Part shown: piece after piece, positions 1 to 9,113 of the stretch
How the letters are laid out: every line of letters begins with the position of its first letter
Numbering within the stretch: the first letter of the stretch is position 1
NCBI GenBank assembly: GCA_965227335.1
Contig: CBDDFV010000012.1
Span: 558,001 to 622,000, forward strand
Source of the DNA: CBDDFV01 sp965227335
Lineage (GTDB): Bacteria; Planctomycetota; Phycisphaerae; Phycisphaerales; SM1A02
Length of the DNA stretch: 64,000 bases
Direction: 5' to 3'
Translations under genes and position numbers: made by a program
The notes under the pieces: generated by a model
The model's database searches: none
What the model was told of the DNA's origin: nothing
The model's input: the letters and a program-made list of their open reading frames with translations, nothing else

Positions 1-1366
1 GCGCGGCGCCGGTGTACGTGTTCGGCGTGTTGTACATGCCCCCGATCCACAGCAGACCGGCCCCGTTCGAGGCGACATGCTCCCGCATCATCTCGAACTG
101 TTCGTTCGTGAAGAAGGGCGCCGGCACGTCGCCGATGATCATCACGTCGAACGCCGCGAACTCCTCGGGGGAGCGGGGCAGCCGCGTGATCGGCACGTTG
201 CCTTCCTGCGCAAAGTCGCGGTCCGCCGAGAGCAGCATCACCGAACTCTCGATCGACTTCTCGCGCACCAGCAGGTCCTTGAGGAACCGGTACTCCCAGC
301 GCGGATAGCCGTCGATGTAGAGCACCCGAAGCGGTCGGTCGATGAGCTCGATCGCGAAGGAGCGCGTGTTGTTCTCGGGCACGAGGTCGGCCTGCGCGGC
401 GTCGATCTCGACCCGCCAGCTCGTCTCGCCGGCGAGGTCCGGCTCCGCCGTCAGCGTGATCTCCGAACCGTCCGCTTCGTCGGTCGTCGTCTCGTCGAGC
501 ACCTCGCCCGTCAGCGCATCGACCAGACGCACGGTCGCCGACAAGGTTCCGCCCGCGCCCACCGCGTCGAGTTCCACCGTGATCGGCACCTTGTCGCGGA
601 CGAACGCGCGGCTCGGGGCGTCAATGCGTCGAATCGCCAGGTCGCCCACCGCGTCTTCCGCGCCGAGCGGAGCCACATGCACACGCACCGATTCGGCCTG
701 CAGGCGTCGGATGAGCGCACGGGTCGGCGGATCCGGGGTCTGACCGTCGCTGAAAAGGACCACGCCGCTCAGGCGACGCGCGGCGGCGCGTTGCAGCGCC
801 TGTTCGAGCGCCGCGTTCAGACGCGTGCGCTTCCCGTCCGCTTCGCCGAGCCACGTCGAGGGCGGGGGCGTGTCGTCGACGGTCGCGCCCGGGGTCGGCG
901 TCAGCTCGAACGCGCCGCGGTGGAAGCCCATCCAGATGAGCTGACGGTTCTCGTCGATGGCGGTCCAGGTGTCAGCCGCGTCGTCGAGCCAGGCCGCGAG
1001 TTGTTCATCGCGGGTCTGTCGGGCGCCCGGCGAGCCCTGATCAGCGACGCCCATGGAGGCGCTGCGGTCGACGAGGACGAGCACCCAGTCTTCTTCGACG
1101 GATTCGCGCGGCAGTTCGATGGCGGGTCCGCTGACGAGGATGCAGACGAGCAGGAGCACGACGGTGCGGGCGCCGGCGAGAGCGACCCGGCCGCCGCGCC
1201 GACCTTCGAGCCGCGCGTACGACCACGCCGCGAATCCGGCCAGCGCGAAGACGATCAGGGCCCACGTCCAGCCCGGCCAGGGGCGCTCCCACGTCAGCCG
1301 CAGGCCTTCCGCGCCGGCGGGGATGACGTCGAGATCGAGCAGCCAGCGAACGAACGCGTTGTTCAT
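1..1366 (-). CDS. VWA-domain / glutamine amidotransferase-like membrane protein (3' end outside window)
   Basis: The reading frame is open from ATG at 1366 to the window edge, so the C-terminus is missing (455 codons seen). The N-terminus has two hydrophobic segments (about residues 30-50 and 63-80). A von Willebrand A segment follows with the MIDAS-like DRSASM motif. After an Ig-like middle part the visible end reads GLLWIGGMYNTPNTYTGA, the start of the amidotransferase-like domain common in planctomycete VWA membrane proteins. The start overlaps the stop of the upstream gene by ATGA, so the two are translationally coupled. With the BatA-like and DUF58 genes upstream it forms the usual planctomycete MoxR-associated set, although no MoxR ATPase gene is present here. 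The function is unproven; members are thought to act in envelope or stress-related complex assembly. Confidence 0.85.
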   Translation of the reverse strand, partial: MNNAFVRWLLDLDVIPAGAEGLRLTWERPWPGWTWALIVFALAGFAAWSYARLEGRRGGRVALAGARTVVLLLVCILVSGPAIELPRESVEEDWVLVLVDRSASMGVADQGSPGARQTRDEQLAAWLDDAADTWTAIDENRQLIWMGFHRGAFELTPTPGATVDDTPPPSTWLGEADGKRTRLNAALEQALQRAAARRLSGVVLFSDGQTPDPPTRALIRRLQAESVRVHVAPLGAEDAVGDLAIRRIDAPSRAFVRDKVPITVELDAVGAGGTLSATVRLVDALTGEVLDETTTDEADGSEITLTAEPDLAGETSWRVEIDAAQADLVPENNTRSFAIELIDRPLRVLYIDGYPRWEYRFLKDLLVREKSIESSVMLLSADRDFAQEGNVPITRLPRSPEEFAAFDVMIIGDVPAPFFTNEQFEMMREHVASNGAGLLWIGGMYNTPNTYTGAA

Positions 1367-3645
1367 GTCGCGGCCTCCTCGGATGTGGTGGAGCGAAGGG
1401 TCAGGGTCGGGGTGAGACCCATGGCCTGACTCACGGAGCCGCCCAGGCCCGCCGCGCGATCACGGACGTAGGCGTGGCTGAACCAGCGGGCGAGAATGGT
1501 CTCGATCACCACGAGGACGAGGAGCAGCCAGAGCGCGGCGGCGGCGAGGGGCGAACCCGTCTCCGCCGTGGCGAGGGCCGCGGTCATCGCATCCCGATCC
1601 GCGAACGCGAACTCGCCCGCCCGCGCCAGCCAGTCCTTCACTGCGTTCGGCGACTGCACCGCGGTGCGTCCGGCGTTGACGTCCACGTTCGCGACCGCGA
1701 GTCCGACGCGTTGTCCGGCGCCGTCGCGCAGTTCGTACACGCCGGCCGCGGCGAACGCTTCATCCGGCCGGCCGTTCGCGTCCAGCGCGATCGACGTCGC
1801 GGCGCCGTCCGACGCGACGAGCTCGACCGCCGTCGGCGGCGCGCCGAGGGCGGGCTGATCGCCGACCGTGGCGTCGCCGGCGGACCGCGCGAGGCTGAGG
1901 CCCTGGCGAATCGTCTCGTGGAAGAGCGGCACCATGAGCGGCTTGCTCGGCAGGTTGCTCCACGTGAGCTGCGGGGCGGTGGCGATGTAGATGATCAGGC
2001 CGAGGGCGCGGCGTGCGGGCGCGTCGCCGTCGGGCGTTTCGGTCTCCTCGGTCCCGCCGCCGGGGGACGTCGCCACCATGAACGGCGAGCCGTCGGCGAA
2101 CGTCAGCACCGGCCGGGCCGCGCCCGCTTCGGTGTTTCCATCGAGGGGCAGCGTGCGCACGGTGACGATGGGCGCGACGAGCGACTTCATGTCGCTCGCG
2201 ATCAGACGCAGCAGCTCGGACTCCGGCTGATCGTCGGCCAGCGTCAGTCCCTCCTCGTTCATGACGGTTTCCATGGCGAGTCGCCACGGAAGATCCATCG
2301 CCCGCACGAAGCGCTCCGTCCACTGGTGGACGTTGACGTCGGCGGGCGGCGTCACGAAGGCGAGCCCGCCGCGATCCACGAACGTTCGCACCAGCGTCCA
2401 CTGCTCGGCGTCGATGAGATCGGGCCGGGGCAGCAGCACGACGTCGGCGGCGCGAAGATCCGCGGCGGCGAGCGCCTCGGGTTCGACATCGATCAGTTCG
2501 ACGGGGCCGTCGTCGAAGGGTTCGAGGGCGCGACGCAGCCATTGCCCCGCGCTCAGCGCCTCCAGGCTCGGATCGAAGCCGAAGCTCCGCCGATCCACGA
2601 GCACGGCGCGGATGCGATCCCGCAGAGCGAGCACCGCGTGGCGCGTGTTGTCGGCGTTGAGCCGGTCGTTGTCGATCGCTGCGGTGAGGCCGATCTCGTC
2701 GCGCCCCTGCCGGTCGTAACTCACGATGAACTCGGCGGAGGCGAACTCCGCCCCCGGCTCCCACACGACCTCGCGGACGCCGGCCCCGGTCAGGCCGTCG
2801 CCCGTCAGACGCACCCGCGACACTTCGCGATCCATGTCGCCGCCGGTGCGACGCAGACGCACGGTGATCTGACTCGCGACGTCCGACGCGTCCGCGAGCA
2901 CGAAGCGACGCAGCGGCTCGATGGCGGCGATCTGCACGTTCGACACCGACGCCTCCGCGGGGTCGGATGCGTAGAGCGTGACCGCGTCGCCGAGGGCGGC
3001 GAACGCCTCGGGCAGCGGCGCGTCCAGCGCCGCCGCGCCACGCCGGAACTCGCTCAGCACGAACACGCTCGGACGCGCGCCGGATTCGATCGCCGTCTGC
3101 GCCGCCGCGCCGGCGATGGCGAAGGCGCCGTTGAAGTCGGTCGGCGCGGCGGAGGGCGTGAGCGACTCGAGGTACTTGATCACGCCCCCGTGATCCGTCG
3201 ACGCCGGCACGATGGCGCCGCGGGCCGGACGCGCCGCCGTCACCACCGCGACCGCATCCCCTGGTTCGAGCGATTCGACGATCGCCTTCGCGTCCGCGAC
3301 GGTCGTTTCAAACGCGGGCCCGTCGTCTGTTTCGCTCTGGCTGATGAGACCGTTGTCGATGACGAGGACGACCTGACGTGAACCGGCGCCGATCACGCCC
3401 GCCTGTTCGAGAATCGGGCGCGCGAGTGCGAAGCCGAGCACGGCGAGGATCAGGCATCGCAACGCGAGGAGAATGAGCTGTTCGATCTGGAGGCGACGCC
3501 GCTGTCGACGGATCGCGTCGATGAGGAACCGCATCGCGGCCCATTCGATCGGGCGGCGACGCCGACGCGACAGCAGATGGATGATGATCGGGACCGCGAC
3601 CGCGAGCAGACCGGCGATGAAAAGGGCGGGGGCGAGGAAACTCAT
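1363..3645 (-). CDS. BatA-domain membrane protein with degenerate VWA
   Basis: The 760-residue product begins with the BatA/aerotolerance N-terminal signature: MSFLAPALFIAG, a hydrophobic helix, then HLLSRRRRRPIEWAAMRFL. A second helix lies at about residues 58-77. The VWA-like part that follows reads VLVIDNGLIS where an intact MIDAS would have DxSxS, so metal binding looks lost. An amidotransferase-like Rossmann part and a C-terminal hydrophobic helix (AALWLLLVLVVIETILARWF) follow. It overlaps its neighbours by 4 bases on both sides (1363-1366 and 3642-3645), which indicates one operon. The role is inferred from family context only: a membrane partner of DUF58 and VWA proteins. Confidence 0.88.
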   Translation of the reverse strand: MSFLAPALFIAGLLAVAVPIIIHLLSRRRRRPIEWAAMRFLIDAIRRQRRRLQIEQLILLALRCLILAVLGFALARPILEQAGVIGAGSRQVVLVIDNGLISQSETDDGPAFETTVADAKAIVESLEPGDAVAVVTAARPARGAIVPASTDHGGVIKYLESLTPSAAPTDFNGAFAIAGAAAQTAIESGARPSVFVLSEFRRGAAALDAPLPEAFAALGDAVTLYASDPAEASVSNVQIAAIEPLRRFVLADASDVASQITVRLRRTGGDMDREVSRVRLTGDGLTGAGVREVVWEPGAEFASAEFIVSYDRQGRDEIGLTAAIDNDRLNADNTRHAVLALRDRIRAVLVDRRSFGFDPSLEALSAGQWLRRALEPFDDGPVELIDVEPEALAAADLRAADVVLLPRPDLIDAEQWTLVRTFVDRGGLAFVTPPADVNVHQWTERFVRAMDLPWRLAMETVMNEEGLTLADDQPESELLRLIASDMKSLVAPIVTVRTLPLDGNTEAGAARPVLTFADGSPFMVATSPGGGTEETETPDGDAPARRALGLIIYIATAPQLTWSNLPSKPLMVPLFHETIRQGLSLARSAGDATVGDQPALGAPPTAVELVASDGAATSIALDANGRPDEAFAAAGVYELRDGAGQRVGLAVANVDVNAGRTAVQSPNAVKDWLARAGEFAFADRDAMTAALATAETGSPLAAAALWLLLVLVVIETILARWFSHAYVRDRAAGLGGSVSQAMGLTPTLTLRSTTSEEAAT

Positions 3646-4634
3646 CCGACCTTGCTCCGCTTGATCACCGCGTTGCGACGCGCGAGCAGGTAGCTCAGGG
3701 CGGGCCCGACCGACTCGTGGGTGTCGATGCGCTGGTAGTCGAAGCCGAAGCTCCGCGCGTTGGTCGAGATCGCGTCGACATGGGCGCTCAGCGCCTTGAG
3801 GTACGACTCCCGCAACGCCCGCGGATCAATGCGGACCTTCCCCTCGCCCTCGAGGCCGAGGAACGGAGCGGGCATCGAGTAATCGAAACGCATCTCCTGG
3901 CGGTCGAGGGTGTGGAGCAGAATCACGTCATGACGACGGTGCTTGAAGCGGGCGAGGGCGCCGCGAATCGCGTCGGGGGAGTCGAAGAAGTCGGAGATGA
4001 TCACGAACAGCGCGCGGTTGGTGATCTTGCCGAGGGCCTGGTCGACGCACTTGCCGAAGTCGGTGGGGGCGTCGACGGGCTCCTCGCTCAGCGCGTTGAC
4101 GATGCGCCGCCACTGGCCGGAGCTGCTCGAGCGCGCGATGAGGTTCCGGATCTCGTCCGCCATGACGACGATCCCCACCCGATCCTGCTGGTGCAGGCAG
4201 AGGTAGGCGAGGGCGACGGAGATCGCCGCGGCGCAGTCGAACTTGGTCCAGACCTTCTTCTCCCGGCTCGCGGCGGTGCCGCCCCAGTCCCCCTTGACGT
4301 CCAGCGTTCCGAACGCCATCGACGCCGACGCATCGAGCATGATCACCACGTCCAGGTTGGTTTCCTGCTGGTACTGCTTGATGTACAGCTTGTCGGAACG
4401 CCCGAACACCTTCCAGTCGAGGTGTTTCAGGTCGTCGCCCGCGACGTACTGCCGGTGCTGGGCGAACTCCACCGCCATGCCCTGGTAGGGCGACCGGTGC
4501 ATGCCGCTCATCACGCCCTCGACGATCATCTTCGCCCGCAGTTCGAACGGGGCGAGCTGCACCAGCGTCTCCGGCGCGAGATAGTTCTCGGCGCGAACCG
4601 TTTCGGCGCGAGTCGAGGCGCTGGTCGAGGCCAT
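3642..4634 (-). CDS. DUF58 domain-containing protein
   Basis: The 330-residue product shows the DUF58 core: HLDWKVFGRSDKLYIKQYQQ (residues 71-90) followed by VVIMLDASASMAF, whose DASAS at 101-105 is an intact VWA-type metal site. There is no signal peptide, so it is probably cytoplasmic. The start at 4634 has a good Shine-Dalgarno (AGGAG, six bases upstream). It is the first gene of the three-gene operon running to the window start. DUF58 genes normally follow a MoxR-type AAA+ ATPase; none lies directly upstream, which is slightly unusual. Confidence 0.93.
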   Translation of the reverse strand: MASTSASTRAETVRAENYLAPETLVQLAPFELRAKMIVEGVMSGMHRSPYQGMAVEFAQHRQYVAGDDLKHLDWKVFGRSDKLYIKQYQQETNLDVVIMLDASASMAFGTLDVKGDWGGTAASREKKVWTKFDCAAAISVALAYLCLHQQDRVGIVVMADEIRNLIARSSSSGQWRRIVNALSEEPVDAPTDFGKCVDQALGKITNRALFVIISDFFDSPDAIRGALARFKHRRHDVILLHTLDRQEMRFDYSMPAPFLGLEGEGKVRIDPRALRESYLKALSAHVDAISTNARSFGFDYQRIDTHESVGPALSYLLARRNAVIKRSKVG

Positions 4635-5018
4635 GCGGTCTCCTGTGGGGCGCGACCCGGAGGTCGAGGCGGGGGGGCGAAGCCGACGGACGGGCGCGGC
4701 GCCGGTTGTATGGTCGGCGCGCGCCGTCGTTGCCAGTGAAAGTGTAGCCGTGCCCGGCCTCCCGAGCGGCCGCGCTGGTCGGAAACCCGGACCGGTCAGA
4801 GTCCGAACATGAGGGGAGACGCCCGGATTGCAGGATCGGGCCGGACCCCCGCATCAGCGGGCCGCGCACGACACGCGCGGGCGCCGGCGGAACGCAGCGG
4901 GGCGGGCGGCCTCGTGCCCGGCGCGCGATCGCCGGGCGGCGTCCGGCCGCGTGGTCATGGTTCGTAAGTCAGGGCGGTCGTCGGCGGCGGTCACCGCCGG
5001 CCGGAGCGGCGGGTCAGG
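4635..5018. other. intergenic region upstream of the DUF58 operon
   Basis: These 384 bases hold no convincing coding frame. On the minus strand the 5' leader of the DUF58 gene must lie here; the Shine-Dalgarno is at its end. I see no strong promoter or terminator. The GGCGGTCACCGCC palindrome near 4984-4997 lies downstream of the dockerin gene stop but lacks a T tract. Confidence 0.4.
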
Positions 5019-5777
5019 TCACGGGCACTCGCCCCACGCCGCCAGCAGCGTCGCGAGGTCCGTGGGGCCGACGAGGCCGTCGCAGTCGAGATCCGCCTCG
5101 TGACTGTTCCAGCTCGCCAGCAGCGTCGCGAGATCCGATGCGCCCACCACGCCGTCATCGTCGTAGTCCGCGCTGCACCCGACCTCCGGCGCACCGCCGA
5201 AATCGGCGAAGTCGCCCGACAATCCGCCCGTCTCGCCGCTCCGCCAGAAGACAAGAGCGGTCCCGTCCACGAAGTGCGCGGCGTCGTCCTCGAAGGACAA
5301 TTGCGCCACCACCACCCGCCCGTTCGCATCGGGGAACATCTGACCGTTCGGATTCTTCGGATCATCGTTCAACCACGCGCCGACGATCTGTCCCGGCGAC
5401 GGAAGATCGAAGTTGTCGTCGAGCACCGTCGAGTCCGTGCCGTCGTCGACGAGCACGCCGATGGTGACGAACGTGTCGTACCGGGCCTCCGGGAAGAGGT
5501 TCACCAGCGGCTGGATCGGCGCCGTATCGCCGGTGAGATGCGATTGCCAGAACCCGTCCGGCGCGTTCGTGGTGATGTCCGCGAAGTTCATCGACAACAC
5601 CTCGTCCGCGGGGTTGTCGAAGACCGCATACACGCGGACCGTCACCCGATCCGACGCGCCGCGACAGACCACTTCGCTCTCCAGCCCCAGGAAATCGGCG
5701 GACGACGGAACCGTCGCGACCGTCGCCGCGAGGGCCGCCGCGATGACCGCCCCCTCACTCACACGCATGAACGCCAT
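5019..5777 (-). CDS. secreted GC-type dockerin protein
   Basis: The start at 5777 is chosen because GGAGGAGG lies just upstream, giving 252 residues. A signal peptide (about 1-27) is followed by a small beta-rich domain of about 160 residues without a recognised family. The C-terminus carries two dockerin half repeats, ADYDDDGVVGASDLATLLASW and DLDCDGLVGPTDLATLLAAWG, ending in ECP. Such modules bind calcium and are thought to anchor exported proteins; no partner cohesin is known here. The gene diverges from lgt. Confidence 0.85.
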   Translation of the reverse strand: MAFMRVSEGAVIAAALAATVATVPSSADFLGLESEVVCRGASDRVTVRVYAVFDNPADEVLSMNFADITTNAPDGFWQSHLTGDTAPIQPLVNLFPEARYDTFVTIGVLVDDGTDSTVLDDNFDLPSPGQIVGAWLNDDPKNPNGQMFPDANGRVVVAQLSFEDDAAHFVDGTALVFWRSGETGGLSGDFADFGGAPEVGCSADYDDDGVVGASDLATLLASWNSHEADLDCDGLVGPTDLATLLAAWGECP

Positions 5778-5978
5778 GGGATCATCCTCCTCCAGAATCT
5801 CGACCACCAGACTAGCCGCCGGCGCGGCGTCCGCCGAGCGAAAAGCGGGATTCGGCGGCGGGGCGACGATCGGTCGCGGATTATCGCGCCGTCACGCGTC
5901 GGACAGTCGCAGAAACGCCGCCGGTTCAGGAGGGTTCCCCCGATCAGCCGCGCGGCGGTCGTCTCCGGCGGGGCGCCG

Positions 5979-5984
5979 TATCAT
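5979..5984 (+). promoter_or_regulatory. -10 element of a leaderless lgt transcript
   Basis: TATCAT ends six bases before the GTG start of lgt. The same hexamer-to-start spacing is seen at five other genes in this window, so transcription probably begins at the start codon. No clear -35 box is visible. Confidence 0.55.
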
Positions 5985-5990
5985 CCCGGC

Positions 5991-7076
5991 GTGACCGTGA
6001 CGCCCTTCATCACCCTCGCCGACGCCTGGGTCCACGACCTCGATCCCTTCGCCGTGAAGTTCCCGGACGCGATCGGCGACATCGCGCCGTTCCTCGAAGG
6101 GCTCCGGTGGTACGGACTGAGCTACCTCACCGGCTTCGTGATCGGCTGGCTCCTCGTCCGCTGGATGGCGAGCACCCGCCGCAGTCCGCTTACGAAGACC
6201 GACATCGCGGACATGGTCATGTGGATGATCATGGGCGTCCTCATCGGCGGACGCGTCGGTTACTGCCTCTTCTACGACCGCGCCCTCCTCGGCTTCAGCT
6301 CCACCCCGCCCTTCTGGGGCGTGCTCATGCTCCACAAGGGGGGCATGTCCAGCCACGGCGGCATCCTCGGCGTCATCCTCGCCGCCATCGCCTTCGGTCG
6401 CCGCCGCGGGTTCTCCAGTCTGCACCTCCTCGACCTCGCGGCATGGGCCTGTCCGATCGGTCTCGGCCTCGGCCGCATCGCCAACTTCATCAACGCGGAA
6501 CTCTGGGGAAAACGCCTGCCCGACGCCCTCCAGGCCGATCCGCCGTGGTGGTCCGTCAAGTACCCGCAGGAGATCCTCGCCAAAGACTTCCCCCGGGAAC
6601 CGCTCTTCGAACTCCAGCGTCTCATTCCCGGCGACAAGACTTTCTTCGGCAACGTGATCGACGCCGTGCAGAACGGCAACGCCGAGGTCATCGCGATCCT
6701 GCGTCCGTACCTCACCGCGTACTACCCGTCGCAGCTCTACCAGGCGCTCACCGACGGCGTGATCCTCTTCACGGTGCTCACCCTCGTCTGGCTGAAGCCG
6801 CGCAAGCCCGGCGTGATCGGCGCGTGGTTCATGATGACATACGGCCTGATGCGACTCATCACCGAGGTCTGGCGGGCGCCGGACGACGGGGTCGCGATCT
6901 TCCTCGGCCTGCAGCGGGGACAACTCCTCTCCGTCCCGATGATCCTCGTCGGACTCGCCGCGCTGTGGCTCGTGAGCCGACGCGATGCGCCCCGGTACGG
7001 CGGCGTGCGCACGATCCGCGAGATCCCCGCCGACGAGCGCCGCGAGCGCGCCGATGACGACGCCGCAACCGCTTGA
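5991..7076 (+). CDS. lgt: prolipoprotein diacylglyceryl transferase
   Basis: Lgt transfers diacylglycerol from phosphatidylglycerol to the lipobox cysteine of preprolipoproteins at the inner membrane. The 361-residue product has several membrane helices and the family signature GRIANFINAELWG. The conserved GGMSSHGGILG segment lies before it, and YPSQLYQALTDG follows. The start is GTG at 5991, supported by the -10 box at leaderless spacing; GTG at 5997 is the alternative. It is longer than the E. coli enzyme (291 residues), with an insert between the signature and the C-terminal helices. Two lipoproteins encoded nearby (7533 and 9110) would be substrates. Confidence 0.97.
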   Translation: MTVTPFITLADAWVHDLDPFAVKFPDAIGDIAPFLEGLRWYGLSYLTGFVIGWLLVRWMASTRRSPLTKTDIADMVMWMIMGVLIGGRVGYCLFYDRALLGFSSTPPFWGVLMLHKGGMSSHGGILGVILAAIAFGRRRGFSSLHLLDLAAWACPIGLGLGRIANFINAELWGKRLPDALQADPPWWSVKYPQEILAKDFPREPLFELQRLIPGDKTFFGNVIDAVQNGNAEVIAILRPYLTAYYPSQLYQALTDGVILFTVLTLVWLKPRKPGVIGAWFMMTYGLMRLITEVWRAPDDGVAIFLGLQRGQLLSVPMILVGLAALWLVSRRDAPRYGGVRTIREIPADERRERADDDAATA

Positions 7077-7161
7077 CATGTCCCCCGTCGGACACGTCAC
7101 GGAATAGCGAAACCGGACCGACCTCCCGAGGCCCGACCCTCGCGCGAACATCGTCGCGCCC

Positions 7162-7199
7162 GGATTAAAGAAACAGCGCCGTCGCGAGGGACGGCGCTG
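7162..7199 (-). terminator. intrinsic terminator behind the dockerin remnant
   Basis: There is a perfect 10-bp stem (7174-7183 with 7190-7199) with a 6-base loop. On the minus strand it is followed by TTTCTTTAA. It closely resembles the terminator of the dockerin gene at 48239 (both GGCGCTG then TTTCT). Confidence 0.75.
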
Positions 7200-7229
7200 C
7201 TCGGCGTCACTCAACCGCGCCGACAAAGC

Positions 7230-7424
7230 TCAGTTCGGGCAGACGCTTCCGAAATTCGAGAGGACCACCGCGAGGTCCGACGCAGTGACGGTCCCGACGC
7301 CGCTGCGATCCCCGACCCACGTCAGCCCCCCGAGGACCCATGTCCCGCCCGACGCGAACGACGCCATCCCCGGCGCCGTCACGCTCGCGGCCGGCGCGCA
7401 TGTCCACCTCGGTCGCCTCTGCAT
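7230..7424 (-). pseudogene. remnant of a GC-type dockerin gene
   Basis: The last 21 residues before the stop read GTVTASDLAVVLSNFGSVCPN, which is a typical final dockerin half repeat with its C-terminal Cys. The upstream codons show no signal peptide, no first half repeat and no recognisable domain, and no overlapping frame supplies them. It is followed by a terminator like that of an intact dockerin gene. I infer a decayed 3' end of a former gene. A very short real dockerin protein is possible but less likely. Confidence 0.45.
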
Positions 7425-7532
7425 ACGCCTCTCCTTCCATCACCGCCCCGGGACACAACCACGTCGTGCCGGAACTCCGGACGCTTCGACGCCGACAACC
7501 CCGCAGATGCAGCATGGCCCGGGAAGGTCGGT

Positions 7533-9113
7533 CTACTGGCCTGAATCAGTTACGGATTCTCGCGCGGCAATGGTTTTCGCCATGGCCGCGATGCGATTCG
7601 CCATGGCCGCGTCGCCCGCCGCGCGGGCGAGACCTTCTCCTACCCGGGCCGCGTTCACCGCCGCCGGGGTTTCCCCTTGCGCGGCCAGCGCGGCGGCGAG
7701 GGTCTCCCAGGCGACCGGGTCCCCCTCCCGCGCGGCGACGACCCGCTCCGCCATGGCGAGGGCCCGCGCCGGATCGCGATCCCCCTCGTCCGGGGCCGTT
7801 GCCAGCCGCCAGGCGAGCCGCTGCGTGATCGCCACGCTCCCCGGCCCCGCCGCGAGCCCCTGCTCCAGCACCGCGATCGCCTCGTCGACCCGCCCCGCCG
7901 CCGCGAGCGCGCGATCGAGATGCCGGTACGGACGTGGATCGGTCGGCTGCAACGCGATCGCCGCCCGCAACGCCGACGCGCCCGCGTCGAGCGCCCCCGC
8001 CGCCGTGCGCACGACGCCGACGCCGTAGGCGATGCTGAAGTCGTCGGGACGCAGCTCGAACGCCCGTTCCATCAGCGGTCCCGCCGACGCGAGGTCGCCC
8101 GCCTGGTACCGCAACAGCCCGAGGTTGTACGCCGCGTCCGCCGACGCCGGGTCGAGCGTCAGCGCCCGCTCCAGCGTCGCGATGGCGTCGTCCGTCCGCC
8201 CCAGCGCCGCCAGCGTCGCGCCGAGCTGCGCATGCGCCTCCCCGAGATCCGGATCGATCCGAACCGCCGCCGCGAAGTGCGCCGCGGCCTGCTCCATGTC
8301 CGCGACCGACTCCGCCCGCGCCCGCGCCTCGATGCCCCGCCGCAACGCGTCCGCCGCGCCGGTGCGCAACGCCTCGACCGACGCGAGAAACCCATCGGGC
8401 GTCGCCGGCTCGTTCGCCCGCTCCGCCGCGGCCCGCGCAAACTGCGGCGCGGCCGCTTCCTCGCGCCCGGCCATCCGCAACGCCGTCGCGTAGCCGTACC
8501 GCGCGGCGGCGAGATCCGGCCGGAGATCCAGCGCCCGCTCGAACGCCTCGATCGCGCTGTCGATGTCCCCGGCTTCGAGCCGCGCCCGTCCCGCGCCGGC
8601 GAACGCCCACGGCGCCAGGGCCGATGTCATCGCTGCGACCTTCTCATACCGACGCGCGGCGTCATCCCACGCGCCCCGGGCGAGATCCGCCTCCGCCCGC
8701 CGCAGGTTGAACCGTTCATCATCGGGTGACCGCTCCAGGAGCCGATCGAGCGCCGCCGCCGCGCCGTCGGCGTCGCCCGCGTCGAGGCGCAGCAACGCCA
8801 GCCCGTACCACGCGTCCGCATCATCGCCCGTCGCCGCCGCCTGTTCGTACGTCTGCTGCGCCGCATCACTGAACCCGTACGCATGAAGCGTGCGCGCATA
8901 CGTCAGCATGTCGGTCGCTTCGCCTGACGCCGCGCGTTCCCGCGCTGCGTCCAACTGGTCGCGCACGGCGGGCTCGAGGTGATCGAACGAGACGGCGTCG
9001 ACCGACGCCGACTTCGCTGGGGGCGCGGCTGACGGGTCGGGGGGCGACGGTTTCGTGCATGACGTGGCGACGATCGCCGCGCTCACACCCAGGATGACCG
9101 CGCGGATGTTCAT
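7533..9113 (-). CDS. TPR-repeat lipoprotein
   Basis: The 526-residue product starts MNIRAVILGVSAAIVATSC, a lipoprotein signal with the cysteine at residue 19. At least eight tetratricopeptide repeats follow (for example AIEAFERALDLRPDLAAARYGYA and AIATLERALTLDPASADAAYNLG). It is a periplasmic-side scaffold, not an enzyme. The start ATG overlaps the stop of the CRTAC1-type gene by ATGA, so the two lipoproteins are co-expressed and may act together. This pairing of a TPR protein with an FG-GAP/UnbV protein is common in planctomycetes; its task is unknown. Confidence 0.9.
   Translation of the reverse strand: MNIRAVILGVSAAIVATSCTKPSPPDPSAAPPAKSASVDAVSFDHLEPAVRDQLDAARERAASGEATDMLTYARTLHAYGFSDAAQQTYEQAAATGDDADAWYGLALLRLDAGDADGAAAALDRLLERSPDDERFNLRRAEADLARGAWDDAARRYEKVAAMTSALAPWAFAGAGRARLEAGDIDSAIEAFERALDLRPDLAAARYGYATALRMAGREEAAAPQFARAAAERANEPATPDGFLASVEALRTGAADALRRGIEARARAESVADMEQAAAHFAAAVRIDPDLGEAHAQLGATLAALGRTDDAIATLERALTLDPASADAAYNLGLLRYQAGDLASAGPLMERAFELRPDDFSIAYGVGVVRTAAGALDAGASALRAAIALQPTDPRPYRHLDRALAAAGRVDEAIAVLEQGLAAGPGSVAITQRLAWRLATAPDEGDRDPARALAMAERVVAAREGDPVAWETLAAALAAQGETPAAVNAARVGEGLARAAGDAAMANRIAAMAKTIAARESVTDSGQ

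Noticed and set aside
5100..5990. Upstream extension of the lgt frame (open from 5100)
   Set aside because: The extension runs antisense through the dockerin gene, is Arg-rich without domains, and the -10 box at 5979 would lie inside it.
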